64,000 nucleotides of DNA from Sphingobacteriales bacterium (GCA_016711295.1 JADJTE010000010.1:62001-126000), one strand, 5' to 3'; counted from the stretch's first letter, positions 11,000-21,123 are shown. Numbers and translations are program-made. Notes: generated by a model from the letters alone, not told the origin.

Positions 11000-11746
11000 T
11001 TATTCGTTGCGGCGAGCGTGGCGGGCGAGTTGCAAGAATACACTATCCATACTGTTGGCAACAAATTGTTGTTTGAGGCGGTCGGGTGTGTCCAAGGCAG
11101 CAATAGCACCATCGACCATAATAGAAACGCGGTCGCAATATTCAGCTTCGTCCATATAGTGAGTTGTTACAAAAATGGAGATGCCGCTATGGGCAGTTTC
11201 GTAAATCATATCCCGAAATTGGCGGCGCGTGATAGGGTCGACCCCGCCCGTGGGCTCGTCCAAAAAGACGATTTTGGGTTGGTGGAGCAGGGCAGTCGAA
11301 AACGATATCTTTTGCCGCCAACCGATGGGTAGCGAGCCTACCAATTTGTTGGCTTCGTGGCTTAATCCCAATCGTGTGATTAGTTCGTCGGATTTGCGCT
11401 TTTGTTCGGCGGCAGACAAGCCGTAGATGCCGCCAAAAAACCTAATATTTTCGCGCACGGTTAGGTTTTCGTAGAGCGAAAATTTTTGGCTCATATAGCC
11501 TATTTGCTGCTTGATACTTTCGCTTTCGGTATAAACATCGTAGCCTGCTACGCGAGCTTTGCCCGATGTAGGCGACAATAAACCGCAAAGGATGCGCATG
11601 GCAGTTGTTTTGCCCGCGCCATTAGCCCCCAGAAAGCCAAATATCTCGCCTGCCTTTACTTGGAAGCTAATAGAATTGACAGCGACAAAATCGCCAAAAC
11701 GTCGGGTGAGTGCTTCGGTTTCGATGACATTGGGTAAATCGGTCAT
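11000..11746 (-). CDS. ABC transporter ATP-binding protein (second of pair, YbhF C-half-like)
   Basis: The 248 residues contain Walker A GANGAGKTT, Q-loop YMSQKFSLY, Walker B IVFLDEPTGGVDP and a switch His in FVTTHYMDEAE. The signature motif is not LSGGQ but LPIGWRQK. Such divergence is seen in one half of YbhF/RbbA-type exporters, where only one composite ATP site is canonical. It lies 24 bases after the first ATPase gene. Together the two replace the single fused YbhF ATPase of Enterobacteria. Confidence 0.9.
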   Translation of the reverse strand: MTDLPNVIETEALTRRFGDFVAVNSISFQVKAGEIFGFLGANGAGKTTAMRILCGLLSPTSGKARVAGYDVYTESESIKQQIGYMSQKFSLYENLTVRENIRFFGGIYGLSAAEQKRKSDELITRLGLSHEANKLVGSLPIGWRQKISFSTALLHQPKIVFLDEPTGGVDPITRRQFRDMIYETAHSGISIFVTTHYMDEAEYCDRVSIMVDGAIAALDTPDRLKQQFVANSMDSVFLQLARHARRNE

Positions 11747-11770
11747 AAAATAAAATGGAAACGAGGAGGG

Positions 11771-12688
11771 TTATTGTGCTTGCATCAGCTCGATAAAAGC
11801 ATCTTCGATGGTAGGGGCTACGGGTTTAAAACTGAGTTGGGCGTGTTGGCGGCTTTGCAAATAGGCTTCGGTAGCAGGCGCATCGGCTTCTCCATTTTTG
11901 AGCGACAAATGCAAGTATTCACCAAAGGCAAAACAAGTATCGGTTTGGCTATATTGGCGCAAATCGCTGAGTAGCCGAAACATATTTTCGCTCCGCACGG
12001 CGTAGAGGCGTTTTGGGTATTTGGCTAATATGCCTTCTACTGTATCTATGTCTAAGATGCGTCCTTTTTGGATAAGGGCAATGCGGTCGCAGCGCAGAGC
12101 TTCGTCCATATAAGGGGTTGATACGACTATGGTAATGCCACGTGCCCGTAGGCGGTCGAGCATATCCCAAAATTCTTTGCGCGATACGGGGTCTACGCCC
12201 GTAGTGGGTTCGTCGAGCAGCAATACCTTGGGTTCGTGAATGAGGGCGCAGCACAGGGCTAATTTTTGCTTCATACCGCCCGACAGTTTGCCCGCCAACC
12301 GGTCTTTGAAAGGGGCTATTTGTACATAAATATCCTCGATGAGGTGGTAGTTTTGGGCAATGGTAGTATTGAATACGGTGGCGAAAAATTCGAGGTTTTC
12401 GATAATGCTGAGGTCTTGGTACAAGGCAAATTTGCCTGGCATATATCCCACTATTTTTCGGATAGCCCAAAAATCTTTGACTGTATCGAAGCCTAATACC
12501 TGCGCAGTGCCCGAATCGGGCAGCAACAAGGTAGTTAATAAGCGAAATAAAGTGGTTTTGCCCGCTCCGTCCGCCCCGATTAGCCCAAACAATTCGCCTT
12601 GCTGGACATCAAAACTTACCTTGTCCAAAGCCAAGATATTGCCCTTGTCATAGGTCTTTATGATATTATTTACGGATATAGCCGGCAT
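11771..12688 (-). CDS. ABC transporter ATP-binding protein (first of pair, YbhF N-half-like)
   Basis: The 305 residues have Walker A GADGAGKTT, Q-loop YMPGKFALYQ, signature LSGGMKQK, Walker B VLLLDEPTTGVDP, and an S in place of the usual switch-loop segment start (VVSTPYMDEALRC; the common H is replaced by P). A ~70-residue C-terminal extension follows the ATPase core. The missing switch His here and the divergent signature in its partner suggest an asymmetric heterodimer with one degenerate ATP site. The frame is intact. Upstream is a 113-base gap with a hairpin-forming repeat. Confidence 0.9.
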   Translation of the reverse strand: MPAISVNNIIKTYDKGNILALDKVSFDVQQGELFGLIGADGAGKTTLFRLLTTLLLPDSGTAQVLGFDTVKDFWAIRKIVGYMPGKFALYQDLSIIENLEFFATVFNTTIAQNYHLIEDIYVQIAPFKDRLAGKLSGGMKQKLALCCALIHEPKVLLLDEPTTGVDPVSRKEFWDMLDRLRARGITIVVSTPYMDEALRCDRIALIQKGRILDIDTVEGILAKYPKRLYAVRSENMFRLLSDLRQYSQTDTCFAFGEYLHLSLKNGEADAPATEAYLQSRQHAQLSFKPVAPTIEDAFIELMQAQ

Positions 12689-12717
12689 GTCAATGGCGTT
12701 TAGGATTTGGGAATTAC

Positions 12718-12755
12718 TTGTTTTTGAATGTTCTGCAATGAATATTCAAAAACAA
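12718..12755. repeat. 12-bp perfect inverted repeat inside the efflux operon
   Basis: TTGTTTTTGAAT at 12718-12729 pairs perfectly with ATTCAAAAACAA at 12744-12755, with a 14-base loop. It sits between the HlyD-type gene and the first ATPase gene, where it could attenuate or process the operon mRNA. Confidence 0.4.
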
Positions 12756-12801
12756 AACTAAATTTTTGGAGTATTATAAATGTTGTTTCTTGTATTTGCA
12801 C

Positions 12802-13789
12802 TTAATCGGGCAATTTTATTTCGGCATACATACCTATTTTTAGGTAGCCCTCCTTATTGGGCACTTTTATTTTGGTCGCATACACTAAATTAGCCCTTTC
12901 ATCTTTGGTTTGTATCGTTTTGGGCGTAAATTCGGCTTTATCGGCTATCCAAACCACCTTGCCCGCTATTTGTTTATAATTGTCTTTTTCTTGGTCTATC
13001 AATACCGTTACATCTTGATTGAGGCGCACGCGACTTAGTTGCTTGCCCGATAGGTAGGCACGCAATACCAATGTATCGAGATTAGCCAATTTGAAAAGTG
13101 GTTTTCCTACGGTAGCTATTTCGCCTTCGTTGGCATAGGTTAGCAATACCGTGCCGTTTTGTGGGGCGGCTGTGCTACAATGCCTCAATTGGTCGTCGTA
13201 GAGCGGTAACCGCTCGTTAATAGGGTTTTTCTCGCTCATAATACCTTTATTTTGTAGGTCTACCATATCTTGTTGGGTGCGCATTTGTTGGCGCAATACA
13301 TTTTTTTGGCTTTCTGTGGCGACAATTTGTTTTTGCAATACGGCAATTTGCCCCGTTATATCGTCGAGTTGTTTAGCGGGCACGGCATCGGCTTTTACGA
13401 GTTTATCCATCCGTTGGCGTTCTTTTTCCAACACCCTCATTTGCTCGTTTTGGGTATCTATTTGCCGTTCTACGGCGGTCAATTGTTCGCGCAATACGGC
13501 TACTTGTGGTGCTGCATCGTTGCGTTTTTCGCCTACGGCTTGTAGGGTAGCTTGTACTTGCCGTTTTTGCAATTTGATTTGCTCGCAATCGATGTCGGCA
13601 ACTATATCGCCCTTTTTCAATACGGCACCTTCTTCTACGGCAAACCGCAATAGTTTGCCATTGGCTCGGCGGCAACTATCAATTCGTCGGCTTCCGAATA
13701 CGCCACTTGCATCGAAAGAATCTGGCGGTGGGCTGGCACGATGCCCATAAGAGGCATATCGCGATAGAAAATATAAAATTAGATTTCAT
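12802..13789 (-). CDS. HlyD/YbhG-family membrane fusion lipoprotein, frameshifted near N-terminus
   Basis: The start at 13789 gives MKSNFIFSIAICLLWASC, a lipoprotein signal with lipobox LWASC. Two breaks follow near 13640-13720. Reading across frames gives SEADELIVAAE then ANGKLLRFAVEEG, the usual first biotinyl-lipoyl half of these adaptors. A long coiled coil (about residues 80-190, with many Q/R/E heptads) and a second lipoyl half (GTVLLTYANEGEIATVGKPLFKLANL) follow, and then the beta-barrel domain ending KIGMYAEIKLPD. It should bridge the two permeases to the TolC-like outer-membrane protein encoded upstream. Confidence 0.88.
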
Positions 13790-13847
13790 GAGATTAGACT
13801 TTTTTGTCCCTATCAAGGGTGTTTTTTGCGGGATATATTTTTTTAGC

Positions 13848-13927
13848 AACTATTTTGGGTATGGGGTTTTGGGCTATGTCTATCTGATAATGCCTGATAT
13901 CGTTGTATATTTGATTATAAATAGCTA
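13848..13927 (+). repeat. Dispersed intergenic repeat, copy B
   Basis: This block lies in the 194-base gap between the tolC-like and hlyD-like genes. It shares TGGGTATGGGGT, TATCTGATAATGCCTG and AAATAGCTA with the copy at 1299-1386. It interrupts an otherwise compact operon. Confidence 0.6.
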
Positions 13928-13983
13928 TTCTCCCTACAAGGCTAAATAGTTCCTTTTTTTGAAAGAAAGAGAGAGCAATGCGC

Positions 13984-15255
13984 TTAGTATCCCAAGGTAA
14001 GGCGTAAGGCAGCGATGGCTTGGGCCTGTTGTAGCTCGTGTATAATTAGGTTTTGCCGAGCCAAATCGGCATTATTGGCTTCGGTGAGGTAGTCGGCGGG
14101 CGTAATAATGCCGTTTTCGAGTTGTACTTCGGCAGTTTGGCGTATTTTTTCGCGTAGCTCAATCAAGGCTTGGTCTTGATGCAACAATTGGGTATATCGG
14201 TCTATGTCGGCGCGTTGGGCAATGGCTTTGCTTTGTAGCAGCCAAGTCCATTGTGCTTCCATCTGGGTATTTTTGGCTTTATTGACTGCTATTTGTTGCC
14301 GCTCAATATGGCTACTTTTGCTATACAAATAGCCCAACGGTACGCGCAATTGCAGACCTCCGATGGCATAAGGTTCTATGCTGTTGGAGAGCATATTGAG
14401 GGCGGGTCTGCCCAAACCGCCGCTTACAAACGCACCTATTTTAGGGCTATTTTTGGCTTTGATGAGCTTTTCTGATGCGTCTATGGCATCGCGTTGCGCT
14501 TTGAAATATGCCAATTCGGGGCGAGCTATCGGGGTGGTATTGGCGGGCGGGGCTGCTGTTTCGGGCAATAAGGTGGCTTGTTGTACGGCGGGATTGCCCG
14601 TCAGCCATGCCAAGGTTTGCAGGGCAGCATCTTTGCGGTTTTGGGTTTCGGCTATTTGTTGCTCCAATTCGAGCAGACGCGCATCGATGACCCAAATTTG
14701 GCTGCCTGTTGCCAGACCTCCTGAGCGCAATTGTTCGGCTTTACGTTTTTTTGCTACCAAGTCTTTTTGCAACAATTGGGCGTTGCCTATTTGTTTTTCT
14801 GCTAATAATACGCCAAAAAACAGCGCATTGGCTTGTTCGCGAAGGCTATACAAGTCTGTTTTTAGCTTTTCGACTTCGGCAGTAGCGTTGGCACGAACTA
14901 AGGCTTGTTGTTGGCGCGTGCTGCCTCCGTCCCAAATATTTTGATTAATGTCTATATTTGCTTTATATTGCCAACGCGACGGCGATTCTATCCCAAGACC
15001 TATGGGCAACTCGGAAGGTAGCGACGTAACTGCCGACTGCCAAGTGGCTTGGGCAGAGGCAGTAGCTTGGGGTAGGTTGTTTTTTTGGAGTAGCGCAACT
15101 TGTAGGTCTGCTGCTTGCTTGATAAGGGGTAGTAATTCGGCTTGGGGGCTGTGTTGCTCGACCTGCAACAAACAATCGCGCCACGTGAGGGTAGTGCTTT
15201 GCGACCACGCGCTAAGACTATACAAAAAAAGCGCGAAGAACAGGTATTTAGACAT
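13984..15255 (-). CDS. TolC-family outer-membrane efflux protein
   Basis: The intact 423-residue protein has a signal peptide (MSKYLFFALFLYSLSAWSQS) and two repeats of the OEP fold: long helices rich in Q/A/L alternating with short beta strands (for example RPALNMLSNSIEPYAIGGL and NGIITPADYLTEANNADLA). It would form the trimeric tunnel through the outer membrane for the HlyD-ABC exporter encoded downstream. The ATG at 15255 is preceded at a distance of one base by a 29-base block with a TTAACT-N4-GGTTAA palindrome, shared with the regulator gene upstream. TetR repression should therefore act directly here. Confidence 0.92.
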   Translation of the reverse strand: MSKYLFFALFLYSLSAWSQSTTLTWRDCLLQVEQHSPQAELLPLIKQAADLQVALLQKNNLPQATASAQATWQSAVTSLPSELPIGLGIESPSRWQYKANIDINQNIWDGGSTRQQQALVRANATAEVEKLKTDLYSLREQANALFFGVLLAEKQIGNAQLLQKDLVAKKRKAEQLRSGGLATGSQIWVIDARLLELEQQIAETQNRKDAALQTLAWLTGNPAVQQATLLPETAAPPANTTPIARPELAYFKAQRDAIDASEKLIKAKNSPKIGAFVSGGLGRPALNMLSNSIEPYAIGGLQLRVPLGYLYSKSSHIERQQIAVNKAKNTQMEAQWTWLLQSKAIAQRADIDRYTQLLHQDQALIELREKIRQTAEVQLENGIITPADYLTEANNADLARQNLIIHELQQAQAIAALRLTLGY

Positions 15256-15284
15256 AAACTATATGGTTTAACTATTTGGTTAAT
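15256..15284. promoter_or_regulatory. Putative TetR operator before the tolC-like gene
   Basis: The core TTAACTATTTGGTTAA at 15268-15283 is a one-mismatch palindrome. The full 29 bases agree with 15932-15960 at 25 positions, and both lie immediately before an ATG at identical spacing. Self-regulated TetR systems usually carry such paired sites. Confidence 0.65.
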
Positions 15285-15309
15285 CAAAAGGCAAAAAAAC
15301 AGGACAATC

Positions 15310-15931
15310 CTATGCACCAGCAGGTGGTGTTACTCGTAAAATAGACCGAATATAGGTTTGTATCTCTTGCGAACGTTGTTCCATGAATGCATCAAAATCG
15401 AGGTCGGATAGGGCTGCCATGTGTTGGAGAATAGGTTTGGACAAAAACGGAAATATGCACATACTCATCACCGATACCAAAAACTGGATCGGATTGAGCG
15501 AGCGCACTTTATCGGCTGCCAAATCGTCGTAATAACTCTGGACAAATTCTGTGGCGATAGTGATTGGCAGCCGCTGCGCAAAATCGCGGTTTTTATGCAC
15601 CGTATTGATGATAAAAAGCGGTAAATATGGGTTTTGGCGCAGCAAATTGATGTGCATAGTGGGTATTGGCATATTTTATCGTTAAACGACAAAGGACTTG
15701 ATGATAATTCTTGTATTTGAGGAAAAAAGAAATAAATTTTTGCTCAAATATGCGTTCGAATAGCAAATCCTTCGACCGAAAATAATAGTGCAGCATCGCT
15801 TTGTTGATGCCTGCAAGGTCGGCTATCTCCTGCATACGCGACCCATCATAGCCCGACCGCAGAAAAACCTGCTCGGCGGCTGCCAATATCTTGGCTTCGG
15901 TACTCAATTTATCGGTGTTTTTAATTGACAT
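15310..15931 (-). CDS. TetR/AcrR-family transcriptional regulator of the efflux operon, one frameshift
   Basis: The N-terminal helix-turn-helix is typical (KILAAAEQVFLRSGYDGSRM, ADLAGINKAMLHYYF). The C-terminal ligand-binding half continues in another frame after about 15660 (LRQNPYLPLFIINTVHKN to the end VTPPAGA). The rebuilt length is ~206 residues. The gene opens the leftward operon: its stop is 55 bases before the tolC-like start. A TACCTTTG promoter element lies at 15967-15974, with a perfect palindromic operator between it and the ATG, the arrangement of an autorepressor. The inducer is unknown. Confidence 0.9.
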
Positions 15932-15960
15932 AAACTAATTGGTTTAACCATTCGGTTAAT
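15932..15960. promoter_or_regulatory. Putative TetR operator before the regulator gene
   Basis: TTAACCATTCGGTTAA at 15944-15959 is a perfect 6-4-6 palindrome. It covers the expected transcription start just downstream of the -7 element at 15967-15974, so bound repressor would block the polymerase. The whole 29-base block recurs at 15256-15284. Confidence 0.7.
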
Positions 15961-15966
15961 TTTGTG

Positions 15967-15974
15967 CAAAGGTA
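15967..15974 (-). promoter_or_regulatory. -7 promoter element of the efflux operon
   Basis: TACCTTTG on the minus strand matches TAnnTTTG. The operator starts 7 bases downstream of it and the tetR ATG lies 36 bases away. Confidence 0.6.
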
Positions 15975-16155
15975 CAGCAAACGATGCGATACCTCCAAAT
16001 AATTTTGCCTTTTTTGCAAAAAAAAATAAAATTTTGGGCGATTCGGACATTTTGGGGCTTGGAGATGGCTAGTATTTTGCCTGCTGCATAGTGCTTTTTA
16101 CCTAGGCAATCCCAATTGCATTTTGTGAATTGCGGGCGTTTGTCGATAAAAACCG

Positions 16156-16163
16156 TACTTTTG
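16156..16163 (+). promoter_or_regulatory. -7 promoter element of the MFS gene
   Basis: TACTTTTG, 40 bases before the MFS ATG, fits the consensus. The TetR-type palindrome is absent on this side of the divergent region. Confidence 0.5.
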
Positions 16164-16203
16164 CAGCCATTTCTATCATTACCCCACCACAAGCGAACCG
16201 CCC

Positions 16204-17495
16204 ATGCTGTTTCAGAGTACCAATCCTGCCTACGAATCGCTACAAATACCCAATTTTCGATTTTTTGCCTTATCGCGCTTGTTAGTTGTAGCGGCACCCG
16301 AAATGATGCTCACCGTCCTGGGTTGGCAGGTGTACGACTTGACACATGACCCCTTAGCCTTGGGCATGATAGGGCTTGTCGAAGCCGTGCCTTTTATTTT
16401 GGTCTGTTTATTTTCAGGCTATATTATCGATACTTATAATCGACACCACATCGGTCTATTTTGCTTGTTGCTCATCTTGTTGCTATTAGGTGGTTTGTTT
16501 GCCGTCAATCATTGGGGCTTCGGGTGGGCACAGCAGCGTTTGGTGTTGTTTTATTATACATTTATCTTTGCTTTGGGCTTGGTACGTGGTTTTCTCAACC
16601 CCGCTTATACGTCTTTGTTGCCCTTTTTGGTCGAGCGGCGTTTGTATGCCAATGCTGTTTCGTGGAATAGCAATGCGTGGCAATTGGCTGCTGTTGGAGG
16701 TCCTGCATTGGGCGGTTTGCTCTATGGTTTTGGCGGCGCAAGTTTGGCTTATGGCACTATGGTGGTATTTGTATTTTTATCCTTAGTATTATTTGCCCGC
16801 ATCAGATATATATCAGGCGCACAGGCAGTTCGCCACGAACCTATTTTACAGAGCCTGCGCGAAGGGGTAAAATTCATATTTAGCCACCCCATTTTGTTGG
16901 GCGCATCGGCTTTGGATATGTTTGCCGTATTGTTTGGCGGTGCGGTAGCCTTGCTGCCCATGTTTGCCGCTGACGTATTGCATGTTGGTCCCGTAGGTTT
17001 GGGCTTTTTGCGGGCTGCTCCTTTTGTAGGAGCTATCCTGATGGGTTTTTATTTGGCGCATTATCCGCCACTGCATCATTCGGGCAAAAAACTGTTGCTG
17101 TCCGTAGCTGCTTTTGGCTTGTGCATTATTGCTTTTGGTCTGTCGGCTAATGTTTATCTGTCTTGGGCATTATTATTTTTGGGAGGCGCATTTGATAGCA
17201 TCAACGTCGTTATTCGCTCTACTATATTGCAACTCAGTACGCCCGATTCTATGCGCGGGCGCGTATCGGCGTTCAATGGCATTTTATCGGCGTATCAAAC
17301 GAGATAGGTGCGTTTGAATCGGGTGTAGCGGCGCGATTTTTGGGTTTAGTGCCATCAGTCGTATTTGGCGGCAGCATGACCTTGCTCGTCGTAGCCGCTG
17401 CATATTGGCTCGTGCCGCAATTTAAACAACTACATTTGGGCAAATGGATAGACCAACAACATGCTAACCAAGCAGGAATATCATCGAATCTATAA
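16204..17495 (+). CDS. Major facilitator superfamily exporter (EntS/MFS_3-like), one frameshift near C-terminus
   Basis: The rebuilt ~430-residue protein has about 12 membrane helices. Characteristic MFS_3 segments are LSRLLVVAAPEMMLTVLGWQ, LVEAVPFILVCLFSGYIID, the motif A-like loop, and DSINVVIRSTILQLSTPDSM followed by RGRVSAFNGI. One T is apparently missing from a TTTT run near 17284: with it restored the frame continues GVSNEIGAFESGVAARFLG to the stop at 17495. Related proteins export siderophores and drugs. The substrate here is unknown. It is transcribed divergently from the TetR-efflux operon. Confidence 0.87.
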
Positions 17496-17570
17496 TTTGA
17501 AAGAAGCCAACGCAGCCAGAATTGGCTATCGAAACGCTATTATGAATGTCTATTTTAGTCCAAAAATCCT

Positions 17571-17578
17571 TACCTTTG
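17571..17578 (+). promoter_or_regulatory. -7 promoter element of the E1 alpha/beta gene
   Basis: TACCTTTG followed by CGG matches the consensus, 45 bases before the ATG at 17623. Confidence 0.6.
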
Positions 17579-17622
17579 CGGCGCAATAAACTATATACCT
17601 TGTTATTCAGAGCCTATACAGC

Positions 17623-19607
17623 ATGATTCATTACAAACGCCAAGCGCAACACACCGAAGCCTTATTACTGACTTGTACGAGGCTATTTTATATCCGCGCA
17701 TCATCGAAGAACGCATGTTAAAAATGCTGCGCATGAACAAAATTAGCAAATGGTTTTCGGGCATTGGACAAGAAGCCATTGCCGTAGGCATAGGCAAAGC
17801 CTTAGACCCCGACGAATATATATTGCCTATGCACCGCAATTTGGGCGTTTTTACAACCCGACAAATCCCATTCGACCGCTTATTTATGCAATGGGAAGGC
17901 AAATCAGGAGGCTTTACTAAGGGGCGCGACCGCTCCTTTCACTTCGGCACTAACGATTTTCATATCGCAGGCATGATTTCGCACTAGGACCTCAATTGGC
18001 AGTAGGTAGCGGCATTGCCTTTAGCCGACAAACTGCGTGGCAACCCAAAAATAACAGTGGCATTTACGGGCGAAGGCGGCACCAGCGAAGGCGATTTTCA
18101 CGAAGCCCTCAATGTAGCATCGGTATGGGATTTGCCCATCATTTTTGTGATAGAAAATAATGGTTACGGACTCTCGACCCCTACACGCGAACAGTATCGC
18201 TGCCAATCGCTTGTAGAAAGAGCGGCGGGCTATGGTATAGAAGGCATACAAATAGACGGAAATAATATTTTAGAAGTATATGATACCATATCGCGCCTTG
18301 CCACCGAATTGCGCCAATCGCCGCGCCCCGTCTTGATAGAAGCGATGACTTTCCGCATGCGCGGGCACGAAGAAGCGTCGGGTACTGCCTATGTACCCAA
18401 GGCATTAATGGAAGAATGGGCAATCAAAGACCCCGTACTCAATTACGAAAACTACCTTTTGAACGAAGGTATACTTACGGCAGACCGCATAGACCAAATT
18501 CGCAAACGATGCAAACAAACCATTGATGCAGGCTTGAAAATTGCCCAAGCCGCCCCCGAACTGATATTAGACCCGCAGCAAGAAATAGACGACGTATTTT
18601 GCCCCAAAATGTCATTGCCCATGGTGCCCCAAACCGCACAAATGAGCAACAAACGCTATATAGAAGCTATCTCAGACGCGCTGCGCCAAGCTATGGATTT
18701 ATACCCCGAATTGGTATTGATGGGGCAGGATATTGCCGAATATGGCGGCGCATTCAAAATAACCGATGGCTTTGTAGCAAGATACGGCAAAGAGCGCGTG
18801 CGCAATACGCCTATCTGCGAGTCGGTCATAGCGGGTATTGGTTTGGGTATGTCTATCAAAGGCATGAAAACGATGATAGAAATGCAATTTGCTGATTTTG
18901 TTACTTGCGCTTTCAATCAAATCGTCAATAATTTAGACAAAAGCCATTACCGCTGGGCGCAAAATGCCGACGTAGTGGTGCGTATGCCTACGGGTGGCAC
19001 AGTAGGGGCAGGACCTTTTCACTCGCAATCGAACGAAGCGTGGTTTTTTCATACGCCAGGCTTAAAAGTTGTCTATCCCGCCACGCCTTACGATGCCAAA
19101 GGTCTGCTGCTCGCTGCCCTTGCCGACCCCAATCCCGTCATCTTTTTTGAGCATAAAGCACTATACCGCAGCCTTGCCGACGATATTCCCGATGAACCCT
19201 ATACCATCGAAATTGGGAAAGCTCGCACCGTCAGCACGGGCAGCGACTTGTCTATCATTACCTACGGCTTAGGCGTACATTGGGCAACCCGCGCCTTAGC
19301 TGCCGCTCCCCACATCAGTGCCGACGTGATAGACCTGCGCACCTTATCGCCCTTAGATACTAATGCTATCTACGAATCGGTGCGCAAAACAGGCAAAGCA
19401 CTCGTATTGCACGAAGATAGTTTGACCGGAGGAATAGGTGGCGAAATTGCAGCACTCATCGCCCAACATTGTTTCGAACGATTAGACGCGCCTGTGGTGC
19501 GCTGCGGTGCCTTAGATACGCCCATACCTTTTGCCATACCCCTCGAAAAACAATATATGCCCGAAGCGCGTTTTGCTGCCGCACTACAAGAATTGTGGGA
19601 ATATTAA
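17623..19607 (+). CDS. 2-oxo-acid (branched-chain) dehydrogenase E1, fused alpha and beta subunits, frameshifted
   Basis: The N-terminal half is an E1 alpha subunit: LYPRIIEERMLKMLRMNKI, FSGIGQEAIAVGIG, and the thiamine-diphosphate motif GEGGTSEGDFHEALNVAS with IENNGYG. From about residue 330 (YIEAISDALRQAMDLYPELV) it is an E1 beta subunit, ending near LEKQYMPEARF. The rebuilt length of ~661 residues is the usual size of Bacteroidota alpha/beta fusions that feed branched-chain or pyruvate-derived acyl groups to E2. Frames change near 17680 and 17985-18015. The chosen start, MIHYKRQAQH at 17623, sits 45 bases after a good -7 element. Confidence 0.88.
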
Positions 19608-19644
19608 TTGTGCTTAGAAATGAATACGCGGCGGGCAAAATAAT

Positions 19645-19672
19645 ATAGCCCACGACTCAAATCGTGGGCTAT
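19645..19672. terminator. Palindromic hairpin between convergent genes, REP-like element copy 1
   Basis: ATAGCCCACGA and TCGTGGGCTAT form an 11-bp perfect stem with a 6-base loop. It lies between the stops of the E1 gene (+) and the CvfB gene (-), so it may terminate both. About 35 bases after it (GGATTTGCCGCAAACTGTTTTAA) resemble the sequence following the related palindrome at 45417-45434. Confidence 0.6.
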
Positions 19673-19754
19673 GAAAATATTGGATTTGCCGCAAACTGTT
19701 TTAACTCCTGTACCGTAAATGGTGGTTTGATTTTTTACTTTTGCAAGAAACCTA

Positions 19755-20633
19755 TTACTCGCTTTCTTGCTTAATGTGCCTAATGCCATTAGGTTCTATG
19801 CTTATCAAGCGTTGTTTGAATAGCAACCCAACTGCTTTTTTGAACTGTTTTTTGCTCATCTGCAACAAAGCATATATGTCTTCGGGCTGGCTGTGGTCGG
19901 TGAGGGGCACAAAACCGCCACTACGCTTGATCATAGCGGCGAGCCGCTCTACTGAATGGTCGATAGATGCGTCGTAGCCGTCGGCTTGCAATGAAATGTC
20001 CAATTTATTATCCTCGCGAATAAGTCGGACATAACCGCGCAGCGTTTGCCCGATGCGTATGGTCTGAAATATTTGATTGCCATACACCATACCCCAATGC
20101 CGATGATTGACCACTACGCGCAAGCCACGCTCGTGAAATTCGGCTACAACAAGTTGTACCGCATCGGATTCGGCAACCGTTAAGTCGTTGTTTTTGATAA
20201 ATTTGGGCAAATACATAGTGCCTACCATGCGGTTAGTTGCGGGGTCAGCATAGGCATATATCAAATAACGCCGTCCGATGTCGAGGCGTTTTGTTTGTTC
20301 GCTAAACGGCACTAATAGGTCTTTGGGCAAGCCCCAGTCGAAGAAAGCACCTATTTTATTGACCGTCTTTACGGTCAGATAGGCTACTTCGTTGGCTTGC
20401 ACGAGGGCTTGCTGACGGGTCGCTACGGGGCGGTCTTCTGAATCGGTATAAACAAACAGCCTGCAAGCATCGCCTACTTGTAGCTGCTCGGGCACTTCGC
20501 GGCGTGGCAGTAGTATCTCTATGCCGTCGCTGCCATCGGGGTCGGTGCCTACATACGCACCGTTGGGCGTAAATCGGCGCACATAATAGGTGTTTTTCTG
20601 CCCGATAAGCGGGTATAAGGTAGCAGGATTCAT
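19755..20633 (-). CDS. cvfB: CvfB/YitL-family S1-domain RNA-binding protein
   Basis: The 292-residue intact protein has the CvfB layout: an N-terminal S1-like domain (YYVRRFTPNGAYVGTD), a second S1 domain (VKTVNKIGAFFDWGLPKDLLVPF), a third (GYVRLIREDNKLDISLQ) and a C-terminal winged-helix domain (SHSQPEDIYALLQMSKKQFKKAVGLL-type segment, SKKQFKKAVGLLFKQRLI). Members bind RNA and influence virulence-factor expression in Firmicutes. The role in Bacteroidota is not established. The gene is transcribed alone. Confidence 0.9.
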   Translation of the reverse strand: MNPATLYPLIGQKNTYYVRRFTPNGAYVGTDPDGSDGIEILLPRREVPEQLQVGDACRLFVYTDSEDRPVATRQQALVQANEVAYLTVKTVNKIGAFFDWGLPKDLLVPFSEQTKRLDIGRRYLIYAYADPATNRMVGTMYLPKFIKNNDLTVAESDAVQLVVAEFHERGLRVVVNHRHWGMVYGNQIFQTIRIGQTLRGYVRLIREDNKLDISLQADGYDASIDHSVERLAAMIKRSGGFVPLTDHSQPEDIYALLQMSKKQFKKAVGLLFKQRLISIEPNGIRHIKQESE

Positions 20634-20737
20634 AGATGGAACGCTTATAAGTGCAATATTGGCGACAAATATCGGCTATCGCGCTAATATTATAGCGTAA
20701 ATCGGTTATTTTTCGTGGTTTTTTCGTCCAAAGTAGG

Positions 20738-20745
20738 TAGATTTG
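20738..20745 (+). promoter_or_regulatory. -7 promoter element of the lapA-like gene
   Basis: TAGATTTG followed by CGG fits TAnnTTTG and lies 37 bases before the ATG at 20782. Confidence 0.5.
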
Positions 20746-20781
20746 CGGCATTAACCGCTTTAAAACCCATTCATTTGCTTT

Positions 20782-21123
20782 ATGCGCATATTATCTATCG
20801 TATTTTTTACTATTTTGGCAGTCTTAGCCACTATTTTTGTTTTGCAAAACAATCAGTGGGTAGAAGTGCGTTTTTTGACCGAACAGATACGTTTCGAAAG
20901 TCCTTTATCTATTTGGCTTTTGGGTTGTTTGATAGTTGGTTTTGTGCTTAGTTGGCTGTCTGCTGTGCCCGCTCGTTGGCGACGCAGCCGCGAAATAAAA
21001 GGCTACAAAGAGCAAATTGTGCGCCTCGAACAGGAATTGTACCAAGCCAAAGCCGATAACGCAGCACTCAGCGCACCTACTCCGCCGCCTGCTATGGGTA
21101 GCGAGACGGCAGTACTGCCCTAA
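20782..21123 (+). CDS. LapA-domain inner-membrane protein
   Basis: The 113-residue protein has two membrane helices (IVFFTILAVLATIFVLQ and IWLLGCLIVGFVLSWLSAV) joined by a short loop with NNQWVEVRF. A charged coiled coil (EIKGYKEQIVRLEQELYQAKA) and a Pro-rich tail follow. This is the LapA/DUF1049 layout, associated in Proteobacteria with lipopolysaccharide assembly. It is a single-gene unit ending in a shared hairpin with guaA. Confidence 0.82.
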   Translation: MRILSIVFFTILAVLATIFVLQNNQWVEVRFLTEQIRFESPLSIWLLGCLIVGFVLSWLSAVPARWRRSREIKGYKEQIVRLEQELYQAKADNAALSAPTPPPAMGSETAVLP

